NCBI GenBank assembly: GCA_031551045.1
Contig: JAVBOD010000030.1
Span: 1 to 32,616, forward strand
Origin: JAVBOD01 sp031551045
Lineage (GTDB): Bacteria > Bacteroidota > Bacteroidia > Bacteroidales > UBA932
Reading direction: 5' to 3'
DNA length: 32,616 nt
Each line of letters opens with the position of its first letter. Position 1 is the stretch's first letter. Under the pieces are notes generated by a model that saw only the letters and a list, made by a program, of their open reading frames with translations, was not told where the DNA came from and ran no database searches. Below, piece after piece: positions 16,005-23,554 of the stretch. Made by a program: the position numbers and the translations under genes.

Positions 16005-16037
16005 AAAGCCCTGACGAAAATCCGCCGGGGCTTTTTT
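16005..16037 (+). terminator. Intrinsic terminator after cydB
   Basis: AAAGCCC (16005-16011) pairs with GGGCTTT (16028-16034), followed by further T residues. The internal loop is 16 bases. It lies 23 bases after the cydB stop codon and overlaps the promoter region of the next gene. Confidence 0.75.
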
Positions 16038-16041
16038 GTTA

Positions 16042-16049
16042 TATCTTTG
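16042..16049 (+). promoter_or_regulatory. -7 box abutting the start of the small membrane protein gene
   Basis: TATCTTTG, an exact TAnnTTTG match, ends five bases before the ATG at 16055. As with gmk, a transcript from it would have almost no leader. Confidence 0.5.
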
Positions 16050-16054
16050 CACAC

Positions 16055-16534
16055 ATGGAAAGTAAAAAAGTGTTCAGCACAAAAACCGGCTTTTGCCATA
16101 TATTCCCCGATAAAATTGTATTGACACGCGAAGGGTTTATCGGCGGCATGGCAAATATGACCCATGAAAATAATATAGCACGGCTTAAAACAATTTATGT
16201 AATCGTTCTGTGCTGCCTTTTATACTTAGCCATCGACAATTTCAAAAAAGGCCTCATGCTGCCTTTTGTCTTAATCATTGTGATAAGTTTATATATTTTT
16301 ATTGGCCTTATCCGCAGTACTAATATTTCTACGGCTCCCATCATTCCACGTGAAAAAATTGTAAGCGTGAAGTTCAAACCGGGGTTCATGCGCCCATGTT
16401 TCGACGTACGTTTTAAAAATGAAAAAGGACGTATCAAAAAACGGATTATAACACTTCCCGGCTCTTTAACCGGTAAAAAATCCGAGACGGAGCAGGCGCT
16501 CAATATGATGAAAGAAGAAGGATTGCTTTCGTAA
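16055..16534 (+). CDS. Small two-helix membrane protein of unknown function
   Basis: 159 residues. A soluble N-terminal stretch of about 45 residues (FSTKTGFCHIFPDKIVLTRE) is followed by two membrane helices (about 47-65 and 68-88: IYVIVLCCLLYLAI and LPFVLIIVISLYIFIGLI). The C-terminal soluble domain begins with PREKIVSVKF and resembles bacterial PH-like domains, in which a buried interaction strand follows such a membrane pair; this is a weak resemblance only. No signal peptide or catalytic motif is seen. It has its own very close promoter box after the cydB terminator and so is probably a separate unit. The gap to the next gene (16535-16777, 243 bases) is AT-rich with no gene or clear element. 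Confidence 0.75.
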   Translation: MESKKVFSTKTGFCHIFPDKIVLTREGFIGGMANMTHENNIARLKTIYVIVLCCLLYLAIDNFKKGLMLPFVLIIVISLYIFIGLIRSTNISTAPIIPREKIVSVKFKPGFMRPCFDVRFKNEKGRIKKRIITLPGSLTGKKSETEQALNMMKEEGLLS

Positions 16535-16777
16535 TACTTACCGCTGTATATTCCCGATATTCCCGTCGAAAATTCAGATTTATCTTTCGATACATTCATT
16601 CTCTACTGTGTAAAACACGATATAATTGTGTAAGTGTGTGCTTTTGAAAAAATATAAATTATTTAAAATCACAATTATATATAGCTACAAAAACAATGGT
16701 ACGGTATTTGATACAGACTAAATAAGTTATTAAACAAGGTTAAAAAGCCCTATTCCAAAATAATATTTAGTCATACT

Positions 16778-17797
16778 ATGAAACCTAAAATTATCTTCTT
16801 AATTATCGCAATTTTTACGTCGTTCACGGCGCTAGCGCAGCCGGCCGGCGATAAACAAATCAATCCCTATCACCAGCGTTATGCCGATAGTCTAAAAAAC
16901 ATGGACTACCATTCTTTGTTTCCACTGTGGGGAGCGAAAGCTTACAAAAAAGGCTTCGACATTCCGTTAGCTTATGGCGTTGGTATGAATTACTTTTATA
17001 TGCGGCAACGTATTGCTATCACTAATACGCAAATAGGTTTTAATGGAGATAAACCGATTGACCTCAGCAACACAATAACATACGGAGACGTAATGAATAC
17101 GACGAATGTGCTTACTTTCCGGCCCGATTTGTGGATTTTCCCCTTCTTGAATGTGTATGGTGTGGCAGGCTACGGGTCTTCGCAAGTAGTAGTACCTATT
17201 ACAGCAATTGCCGGTTTTCCTGTTGATTTTTCTACGACGCAAAATTTCGGGGTAAGTTCGCTGGGCTTCGGGCTTACGATTGCCGGAGGTATAGGCCCGG
17301 TATTCCTTACCATCGATAACAACATGAATTGGGCAAAAACAACCGTTGTGGAGGCCGCCATTCCCGCTTATAATTTAGATGCACGTATCGGGCATAGTTT
17401 TATAAGTCCGCGCCATCCCGAACAAAGCCTCACCATATGGATAGGCGCATTTATGCAAACTTTGAAATCGAGTACGGTAGGCCATATTCAAATGGCGGAA
17501 GTGCTATCGCCGGAAAAGGCCCAGTCATTAAAAGACTATCTTAATGAAAAAATAATTAACGACCCCAAATTAAATCCGGTAGAACAGCAATTTCTTGAAA
17601 ATCTTATTGACCAAGGGATTGATCAATTAGCCTCTTCCACCGTAGATTATCAGTTGGATAAAAAGATTGCCGGCCCGTGGAATTTGATATTCGGAGCGCA
17701 ATACCAGTATAACAAACATTGGCAAGCCCGTTTGGAAATGGGCGCTTTCGGAGAGCGTTCGCAATTTATGTTCAGTGTAAATTACCGGTTTCAATAA
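16778..17797 (+). CDS. Putative outer-membrane beta-barrel protein
   Basis: 339 residues. Signal peptide 1-20 (ending ALAQ), then a mature part made of alternating aromatic and small residues typical of outer-membrane strands (for example YGVGMNYFYMRQRIAI, FGVSSLGFGLTIAGGI), ending VNYRF-Q, close to the usual C-terminal aromatic. Family members appear to be conserved hypothetical proteins in Bacteroidetes; no substrate is known. Between about residues 241 and 292 a stretch of polar, helix-prone sequence (LSPEKAQSLKDYLNEKIIN and LNPVEQQFLENLIDQGIDQ) interrupts the barrel, probably as a surface or plug-like helix pair. It is followed by an Omp85-type barrel gene with 90 bases between, and the two may work together. 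Confidence 0.75.
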   Translation: MKPKIIFLIIAIFTSFTALAQPAGDKQINPYHQRYADSLKNMDYHSLFPLWGAKAYKKGFDIPLAYGVGMNYFYMRQRIAITNTQIGFNGDKPIDLSNTITYGDVMNTTNVLTFRPDLWIFPFLNVYGVAGYGSSQVVVPITAIAGFPVDFSTTQNFGVSSLGFGLTIAGGIGPVFLTIDNNMNWAKTTVVEAAIPAYNLDARIGHSFISPRHPEQSLTIWIGAFMQTLKSSTVGHIQMAEVLSPEKAQSLKDYLNEKIINDPKLNPVEQQFLENLIDQGIDQLASSTVDYQLDKKIAGPWNLIFGAQYQYNKHWQARLEMGAFGERSQFMFSVNYRFQ

Positions 17798-17806
17798 TAA
17801 AGTATT

Positions 17807-17864
17807 CCTCCTGAACATGCCGGAAGGATAGATGGAAAAGTCCTGTTGCCGGATGTTCAGGGGG
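17807..17864 (+). terminator. Long hairpin between the two barrel genes
   Basis: Arms 17807-17823 (CCTCCTGAACATGCCGG) and 17849-17864 (CCGGATGTTCAGGGGG) pair over about 15 bp with one bulged base and one G-U pair. Inside, AAGGAT and GTCC can extend the stem. There is no U-run after it; a TAACTTTA box follows immediately. It may be an attenuator or mRNA stabiliser rather than a strong terminator. Confidence 0.5.
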
Positions 17865-17866
17865 TA

Positions 17867-17874
17867 TAACTTTA
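17867..17874 (+). promoter_or_regulatory. Candidate -7 box for the Omp85-like gene
   Basis: TAACTTTA, the same octamer as at the cydA promoter, 13 bases upstream of the ATG at 17888. Confidence 0.35.
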
Positions 17875-17887
17875 AAACATACAAACA

Positions 17888-19066
17888 ATGAAAAAGCTCC
17901 TTTCTCTCTCGCTTATTTTGTGTATGGCAGTATCTCCTGCCATAGCTCAAGATACCACTAAAGTGGAAAAAACATCGTTTTTTAAACGCATGCAACAAAA
18001 ACGGGAGGAAAAAGAACGCAGCGGAGCTTTCATGATTACGCCCCTGCTTGGGCCGGGCTATACTCCCGAGTTGGGATTTACTATTGCCGGAGGCATTCTC
18101 ACTTCATGGCGTACCGACAAAAGCGACAGCACGTTACAACGCACCTCTGTTCCCATCAATATAGGTTACGGCACGCATAATGCGTTTTTCATCAATTCAA
18201 AAATGGTGAGTTTTTGGGCGCATGATAAGTTGCGAGTTTACATGGATGTAAATCTCAAAAACATGGATGATAACTATTTCGGTGTAGGCTACGACAAAGG
18301 AAAAAATACGGTAAAAAGTGATTCCACGACACAATACACACGTTTGTGGGCACAGCTCAATCCCAGGTTCATGTGGCAATTCAAGAAAAATTTCTTTGCA
18401 GGCGCCGGATTCGACATCAACTATACCAAAGGAAAAGATGCCTGCATGCAAGTTGCCAACGATCCGACTTATAGTTTTTATAACGACCGTCCGTTCAATG
18501 CCGGCCTCATCGCCATTTTCCAATACGACTCCCGCGACGTGGCGGTGAACGCCTGGAAAGGAATGTTTCTAGAATTGGATGCGGCCTTCTACGGCGGATA
18601 CCTTGGCGGGCAAAATGACTATCAAGTATATACCGTAGATATTCGTAAATATTTCCGCGTAGCGAAGCCCGGCCAAACCATAACGGTACAAGTGAAGGGC
18701 CGTTTTGGAGAAAACGAAGTACCCTACGGCGAGATGTCGCAGCTCGGCACTCCGTTCGATTTACGAGGTTACCTTTGGGGGCAATATCGCGACAAGTCGA
18801 TGGTATTTGGCATTGTGGAATACCGCCACAAATTCTACAAAAGCAACGGAAAACCCAGCATGCACGGTTTAGTCGGCTGGATAGCAGGCGGCTCTATAGC
18901 CGATATCCCGGGACACATGACTGATTGGCTACCCAATGCCGGCGTAGGCTATCGAATAGAGGTACAACCCCGCATGAATATCCGCCTCGATTATGGTATC
19001 GGCAACTTGATGCCCGGAGGAAAACTCTCCCACGGTTTCTACTTCAACTTTAACGAAGCTTTCTAA
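17888..19066 (+). CDS. Omp85/BamA-family outer-membrane barrel lacking POTRA domains
   Basis: 392 residues. A signal peptide (1-20, ending AIAQ) is followed by a short charged linker (KRMQQKREEKERSG) and then directly by a 16-strand-type Omp85 surface antigen barrel. The hallmark lid-loop motif is visible as DLRGYLWGQYRDK near residue 295, equivalent to the V/LRGY/F motif of BamA loop 6. The last residue is Phe. POTRA domains of BamA or TamA are missing, which fits stand-alone Omp85 barrels or patatin-type barrel parts. Such small Omp85 proteins are often annotated BamA/TamA-like with unknown role; passage of protein or lipid across the outer membrane is inferred. The preceding gene encodes another barrel protein. 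Confidence 0.85.
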   Translation: MKKLLSLSLILCMAVSPAIAQDTTKVEKTSFFKRMQQKREEKERSGAFMITPLLGPGYTPELGFTIAGGILTSWRTDKSDSTLQRTSVPINIGYGTHNAFFINSKMVSFWAHDKLRVYMDVNLKNMDDNYFGVGYDKGKNTVKSDSTTQYTRLWAQLNPRFMWQFKKNFFAGAGFDINYTKGKDACMQVANDPTYSFYNDRPFNAGLIAIFQYDSRDVAVNAWKGMFLELDAAFYGGYLGGQNDYQVYTVDIRKYFRVAKPGQTITVQVKGRFGENEVPYGEMSQLGTPFDLRGYLWGQYRDKSMVFGIVEYRHKFYKSNGKPSMHGLVGWIAGGSIADIPGHMTDWLPNAGVGYRIEVQPRMNIRLDYGIGNLMPGGKLSHGFYFNFNEAF

Positions 19067-19221
19067 ACGTTTATACTGTCGCGAAGCGACTAAATTTGAA
19101 TACCCTCGGGTAAGCGGAGCGTAATCCGTGACACAAGCAGCGGAGCACATTCGCGCACGGGATTCGGGATGTTTATTGAAAACGGTTTGTGCTCCGTGCG
19201 CAAAGACTGCCTTGTTGCTTT
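19067..19221. repeat. REP-like palindromic cluster between the Omp85-like gene and fucP
   Basis: The gap 19067-19500 holds no gene. GTCGC-GAA-GCGAC at 19078-19090 is a perfect palindrome. CGGAGCACA (19141-19149) matches the reverse complement of TGTGCTCCG (19188-19196), and GCGCACGG (19153-19160) matches CCGTGCGC (19194-19201), so one 3' arm can pair with either of two 5' arms. This mosaic looks like a degraded mobile or REP-type element. No transposase frame remains. Confidence 0.55.
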
Positions 19222-19240
19222 CCATGGGTTTTACCCATGG
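19222..19240. repeat. Perfect short hairpin CCATGGGT-TTT-ACCCATGG
   Basis: Two 8-base arms with a 3-base loop, followed by TTATTAATATGAAACC. It directly adjoins the REP-like cluster and may be its boundary or a terminator for the Omp85-like gene. Confidence 0.55.
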
Positions 19241-19333
19241 TTATTAATATGAAACCTTCTCAGGGCTTGAAATGGCAACAAAATGAAATTTGTCATACAC
19301 CCAGCAATGACATCCAAATCAAATATTATTCAC

Positions 19334-19341
19334 TATATTTG
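19334..19341 (+). promoter_or_regulatory. Candidate -7 box for the fuc operon
   Basis: TATATTTG matches TAnnTTTG and would give a leader of about 155 bases before fucP. No good -33 element is seen. It is a low-confidence call. Confidence 0.3.
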
Positions 19342-19434
19342 TTGCTATCAATTTTATCCCGTTGACGTTTGAAAAGCAAAAATTGTTTGAGTAAAAATAA
19401 TCATCCACATTTTTTGAGTAAATAAAGGCCTATG

Positions 19435-19444
19435 CAATCGATTG
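19435..19444. promoter_or_regulatory. Palindrome CAATCGATTG upstream of fucP
   Basis: A perfect 10-base palindrome, 57 bases before the fucP ATG. The 12-mer TGCAATCGATTG recurs once inside fucI at 20954-20965. It could be an operator for the missing fucose regulator or chance. Confidence 0.25.
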
Positions 19445-19500
19445 TTGTTTGCAAAAACCGCTCGAAATTACAAAGTGATAAACGATATAAAACCGAACAT

Positions 19501-20799
19501 ATGAATAAGCCAAAAACTGCGGTGGTCACCAAAGCGCTTTTGGGGCCATTTATCCTTGTAACCACGCTTTTCGCCTTGTGGGGCTTTGCCAATGATATCA
19601 CCAATCCGATGGTAGCTGCCTTCAAAAATATCTTGCTTATTTCGAATTTCGAAAGTTCGCTGGTGCAATTTGCCTTTTACGGAGGCTATTGTTTTATGGC
19701 TATTCCGGCTGCTTTATTCATAAAAAAATACAGCTACAAAAAAGGGATTCTCACAGGGCTTGCCTTGTATGCCGTTGGTTGCCTGCTCTTTCTTCCCGCC
19801 GGAGGGCTTATGGCATTTTGGGCATTCCTGATTGCTTATTTCGTAATGACCTGCGGTTTGGCGTTCCTCGAAACCACTTCGAACCCTTATATTCTTTCGA
19901 TGGGCGCCGAAGAAACAGCGACCCGCCGATTGAATTTATCACAAGCCTTTAACCCCATCGGCTCGCTTACGGGTATGCTGGTGGCAAAAGAATTTATTTT
20001 GGCAAAATTAAATCCTGCGACTGAAGCCGACCGCCAAGTATTACAAACGGTGAATCCCGAAGCATTTACCGCTATGCAGAAAAGCGACCTTTCAGTCATC
20101 AGCGGGCCCTATCTGATTTTAGGTTTAGTAGTATTGATGTTTTTTATCATTTTCCTGATTGCCCGTTTACCGAAAGAAGACAGTAAAGACACACACAAAT
20201 TAGATACGAAAGGAACGGTAAAACGACTATTATCTAATAGCCGCTATGTGGGCGGCGTAGTGGCGCAGATATTTTATGTAGGCGTACAAATCATGGTGTG
20301 GACATTCATTATTCAATATGCCGAAGCGGAAATAGGCATGAAAAAAGAAACCGCACAAGGATATAATATGATTGCCATGGGCATCTTCGTTTGCAGCCGT
20401 TTTATCTGCACCTTCCTGTTGAAATACTTCAAGCCGAGTTCCCTTTTGTTAGGATTGGCTATCGGCGGCGGAATTTTTACAATGGGCGCTATCTTTTTAC
20501 CCGGTATGGCCGGTCTTTACAGCCTGATTGCCATTTCGGCCTGCATGTCGCTCATGTTCCCCACCATTTACGGCATGGCATTGAAAGGTTTAGGCAACGA
20601 CGCCAAACTTGGTTCAGCCGGATTGATTTTAGCCATTGGCGGAGGTTGTTTAATGCCTCCGATACAAGGGTTGCTGATAGATAAAGCCACCTGGTTTCCG
20701 ATGCTTTCGTCGGTGCGCATATCCTTCGTCCTTCCTTTCATTTGCTTTGTGGTGATTGCATTCTATGGTATGAGGATGTACAGAAAACGATATCAATAA
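19501..20799 (+). CDS. fucP: L-fucose:H+ symporter
   Basis: 432 residues from the ATG at 19501. The frame opens earlier at 19432, but the extra 23 residues are polar and have no family match, while MNKPKTAVVTKALLGPF is a normal major-facilitator start. FucP takes up L-fucose with a proton across the inner membrane. Helix motifs expected for FucP are visible: LWGFANDITNPMVAAFK (Asp of helix 1) and AFLETTSNPYIL (the Glu and Asn of helix 4) that contact substrate or proton. Twelve membrane helices are apparent. The adjacent fucI (20 bases downstream) and fucA support fucose over other sugars. The upstream gap is filled by REP-like repeats. Confidence 0.92.
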   Translation: MNKPKTAVVTKALLGPFILVTTLFALWGFANDITNPMVAAFKNILLISNFESSLVQFAFYGGYCFMAIPAALFIKKYSYKKGILTGLALYAVGCLLFLPAGGLMAFWAFLIAYFVMTCGLAFLETTSNPYILSMGAEETATRRLNLSQAFNPIGSLTGMLVAKEFILAKLNPATEADRQVLQTVNPEAFTAMQKSDLSVISGPYLILGLVVLMFFIIFLIARLPKEDSKDTHKLDTKGTVKRLLSNSRYVGGVVAQIFYVGVQIMVWTFIIQYAEAEIGMKKETAQGYNMIAMGIFVCSRFICTFLLKYFKPSSLLLGLAIGGGIFTMGAIFLPGMAGLYSLIAISACMSLMFPTIYGMALKGLGNDAKLGSAGLILAIGGGCLMPPIQGLLIDKATWFPMLSSVRISFVLPFICFVVIAFYGMRMYRKRYQ

Positions 20800-20818
20800 T
20801 TAGTAAAAATAGAGAAAT

Positions 20819-22606
20819 ATGACAACAACAAGATTTGTGGGAACACATCCGAAAATCGGGATTCGCCCGACGATTGACGGCCGCCAGCGCGGCGTGCGCG
20901 AATCGCTTGAACAACAAACCATGGATATGGCAACGGTTGTTGCGAAACTTTTGTGCAATCGATTGCGCTACACGGACGGCACGCCGGTGCAATGCGTTGT
21001 AGCCGACAGTACCATTGGCCGGGTGGCCGAAGCGGCGGCCTGTGCCGAGAAATTCCGCCGCGAAGGCGTGGGCGCGGTAATTACCGTAACGCCCTGTTGG
21101 TGCTACGGTAGCGAAACCATTGATATGGATCCGCTGATGCCGAAAGCCATCTGGGGATTCAACGGAACGGAACGCCCCGGCGCCGTGTATCTGGCCGCAG
21201 CATTGGCGGCACACAATCAAAAGGGATTACCGGCCTTCGGTATTTATGGCCGCCATGTGCAGGATGCCGGCGACAAAACCATTCCCGCCGATGTAGAAGA
21301 AAAATTATTGCGTTTCGCAAAGGCCGCTGTGGCCGTAGCCGAAATGCGCGGCAAATCGTATCTTTCCATCGGTTCGGTGTCGATGGGAATTGCCGGTTCC
21401 ATTGTCAATGCCGATTTTTTCCAAGACTACCTCGGTATGCGCAACGAATATGTGGATATGTCGGAAGTCATCCGCCGCCTGGAAGAAAATATTTTCGATC
21501 CCGAAGAATTTAAAAAAGCTATGGCCTGGACGACTACCCATTGCAAGGCAAACGAAGGCGCGGATTTCAACAAAAAAGAACTGCAAAAATCACGCGAAGT
21601 GAAAGATGCCGAGTGGGAATTTGTAGTGAAAATGACCCTCATCATGCGCGATTTGATGTGTGGCAACCCGAAACTCCGCGAACTCGGATTTTTGGAAGAA
21701 GCGTTGGGACACAACGCCATTGTCGGCGGCTTCCAAGGCCAACGCCAATGGACAGACCATTTCCCGAACGGCGACTTCAGCGAAGCGATTTTAAACTCGT
21801 CGTTCGACTGGAACGGCATTCGCGAAGCGTACGTGGTAGCCACCGAAAACGATTCCCTGAACGGCGTGGCGATGTTGTTCGGAAAACTGCTGACCAACAC
21901 GGCGCAGGTATTTGCCGATGTACGCACTTTCTGGAGCGCCGAAGCCGTAGAACGTGTTACCGGTAAAAAATTGGAAGGTCTGGCGGCCAACGGATTGATT
22001 CATCTCATCAACTCCGGCTCGGCCAGCTTGGACGGTAGCGGCGAACAAAGCAAAGACGGACGGCCGGCGATGAAACCGTTCTGGGATATCACACAGGAAG
22101 AAGCCGATAAATGTTTGAAAGCTACCACATGGTATCCGGCAAATGCCGAATATTTCCGCGGAGGCGGCTATTCGTCCAACTTCCTGTCGAAAGGCGGCAT
22201 GCCGGTGACTATGGCGCGTATCAATCTTGTAAAAGGCTTAGGACCGGTATTGCAACTTGCCGAAGGCTGGACGGTGGAAATTCCCGCCGACGTGCACAAA
22301 ACGCTGAATGAACGCACCGACAAAACATGGCCTACGACATGGTTCACGCCGCGCCTCACGGGCAAAGGCGCCTTTGCCGATGTGTATTCGGTGATGAATA
22401 ATTGGGGCGCTAATCACGGGGCATTCAGCTACGGACACATTGGCGCCGATTTGATAACGTTGGCATCGATGTTGCGTATTCCGGTGTGCATGCACAATGT
22501 GAACGAAGCCGATATTTTCCGCCCCAGCGCCTGGGCGGCGTTCGGTATGGATGCCGAAGGAGCGGACTACCGCGCTTGCCGGACATATGGAGGCTTATAC
22601 AGATAA
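20819..22606 (+). CDS. fucI: L-fucose isomerase
   Basis: 595 residues, the usual length. It converts L-fucose to L-fuculose (and acts on D-arabinose) using Mn2+ in the cytoplasm. Metal and catalytic residues seen are Glu343 (VATENDSLNG), Asp367 (FADVRTFW) and His540 (YGHIGAD), equivalent to E337, D361 and H528 of the E. coli enzyme. The start at 20819 follows fucP by only 19 bases. The stop codon is immediately followed by a GC-rich dispersed repeat. Contiguous with fucP and fucA it forms a catabolic operon, but the fuculokinase that should act on its product is missing from the window. Confidence 0.96.
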   Translation: MTTTRFVGTHPKIGIRPTIDGRQRGVRESLEQQTMDMATVVAKLLCNRLRYTDGTPVQCVVADSTIGRVAEAAACAEKFRREGVGAVITVTPCWCYGSETIDMDPLMPKAIWGFNGTERPGAVYLAAALAAHNQKGLPAFGIYGRHVQDAGDKTIPADVEEKLLRFAKAAVAVAEMRGKSYLSIGSVSMGIAGSIVNADFFQDYLGMRNEYVDMSEVIRRLEENIFDPEEFKKAMAWTTTHCKANEGADFNKKELQKSREVKDAEWEFVVKMTLIMRDLMCGNPKLRELGFLEEALGHNAIVGGFQGQRQWTDHFPNGDFSEAILNSSFDWNGIREAYVVATENDSLNGVAMLFGKLLTNTAQVFADVRTFWSAEAVERVTGKKLEGLAANGLIHLINSGSASLDGSGEQSKDGRPAMKPFWDITQEEADKCLKATTWYPANAEYFRGGGYSSNFLSKGGMPVTMARINLVKGLGPVLQLAEGWTVEIPADVHKTLNERTDKTWPTTWFTPRLTGKGAFADVYSVMNNWGANHGAFSYGHIGADLITLASMLRIPVCMHNVNEADIFRPSAWAAFGMDAEGADYRACRTYGGLYR

Positions 22607-22632
22607 GCCCCCCAGCCCCCAAAGGGGGAGCC
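22607..22632 (+). repeat. GC-rich palindromic repeat right after the fucI stop
   Basis: GCCCCCCAGCCCCCAAAGGG followed by GGAGCC. It is a single copy of the family found at cydA/cydB and at 25952-26026. It directly abuts the TAA stop of fucI and can fold into a stem, so it could stabilise or end the fucPI message. Confidence 0.85.
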
Positions 22633-22640
22633 GGAACGAC

Positions 22641-22703
22641 GTCATTGCGAACGAAGTGAAGCAATCTTTCCATTTACAGCTTCTTCACTTCGTTCAGAAT
22701 GAC
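22641..22703. repeat. Inverted GTCATTGCGA-type intergenic repeat
   Basis: Arms GTCATTGCGAACGAAGTGAA (from 22641) and TTCACTTCGTTCAGAATGAC (to 22703) are reverse complements apart from the GC/AG bases. It separates fucI from fucA (128-base gap) and forms a long hairpin; its effect on fucA expression is unknown. Confidence 0.8.
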
Positions 22704-22734
22704 AAAACAATTTCATAATTCATAGTTAAAAAAC

Positions 22735-23373
22735 ATGGTTTCAAACAAACAACTACAAGAATTTATAGCAGCCGCTCATCGCGCGGGAAACGAACGACTG
22801 ATGCTGTGCAGCAGCGGAAATCTTTCGTGGCGCATAGACGACGATGTTGCGCTGGTATCGGGTACCGGTTCGTGGCTGCCGGCCATTCGTCCCGAACAAG
22901 TGTGTGTATGCCGCATCTCTTCGGGAGAAGTGATATCCGAACGGAAGCCGTCGATGGAAAGCGGGTTTCATCTCGGTGTGTTACGCGCACGAAAAGATGT
23001 AAATGTGGTATTGCATTTTCAATCGGAGTATGCTACCACTATTGCCTGCATGGAAGAGAAGCCGACAGATTTTAATGTAACCGCCGAAATTCCCTGCCAC
23101 GTGGGAAGCGAAATTCCGGTGATACCATATTATCGTCCCGGCTCGCCGGAATTAGCAAAGGCCGTGACCGGAGCGCTTACGAATCACGATAGCGCCTTGC
23201 TCAGCAAACACGGGCAAGTGGTGTGCGGAAAGGATTTTGACGATGCATTCCAAAAGGCCGTATTTTTTGAAATGGCGTGCCGCATTATCGTGCAGTCGGG
23301 CTTCCGCTGCCTCACGCTGACAAAAGAGGAAATAAAAGACCTCGAAATATATGTGTTAGGGAAGAAAGGGTAA
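22735..23373 (+). CDS. fucA: Class II aldolase, probable L-fuculose-1-phosphate aldolase
   Basis: 212 residues. The FucA/AraD class II aldolase fold is indicated by GNLSWR (residues 28-33), SGTGS (42-46), PSMES (72-76) and SKHGQVVCGKD. By alignment with E. coli FucA the catalytic Glu73 is Glu75 and two zinc ligands are His94 and His159, but the third ligand position (E. coli His94) is Gln96 (in LHFQSEY). The enzyme would cleave L-fuculose-1-phosphate to dihydroxyacetone phosphate and L-lactaldehyde. Position after fucP and fucI supports this role over a ribulose-phosphate epimerase; the Gln substitution leaves room for another class II aldolase. A bidirectional terminator follows at 23459. 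Confidence 0.85.
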   Translation: MVSNKQLQEFIAAAHRAGNERLMLCSSGNLSWRIDDDVALVSGTGSWLPAIRPEQVCVCRISSGEVISERKPSMESGFHLGVLRARKDVNVVLHFQSEYATTIACMEEKPTDFNVTAEIPCHVGSEIPVIPYYRPGSPELAKAVTGALTNHDSALLSKHGQVVCGKDFDDAFQKAVFFEMACRIIVQSGFRCLTLTKEEIKDLEIYVLGKKG

Positions 23374-23458
23374 GTTTACGCACCATTTACTTAATGCTTT
23401 AAAATTATTACACTTCCCGCAGGGATTATAGGAAACAAAAAGCCGCTAACTATCCGCA

Positions 23459-23490
23459 AAAAAGAGCAACCTGAAAAAGTTGCTCTTTTG
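23459..23490. terminator. Bidirectional terminator between fucA and recA
   Basis: AAAGAGCAAC (23461-23470) pairs perfectly with GTTGCTCTTT (23479-23488) across an 8-base loop. On the minus strand it ends in a run of six T, a typical recA terminator; on the plus strand a TTTTG follows. The rest of the 181-base gap 23374-23554 contains nothing evident. Confidence 0.85.
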
Positions 23491-23554
23491 ACATAATTAA
23501 GGCTTTCGCCAAATCTTACTATGGAATTTCGCTACAAATGCCCTACCGGGAATA

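Noticed and set aside
19067..19431. Remnant transposase or small RNA gene in the gap before fucP
   Set aside because: No open frame or tRNA-like fold is visible; only short palindromes can be supported.
19432..19500. Longer FucP start at 19432
   Set aside because: Extra 23 residues are polar and without match; the second ATG gives the normal transporter start.
20954..20965. TGCAATCGATTG in fucI as a second operator
   Set aside because: A short palindrome within coding sequence could easily occur by chance; only one upstream copy exists.
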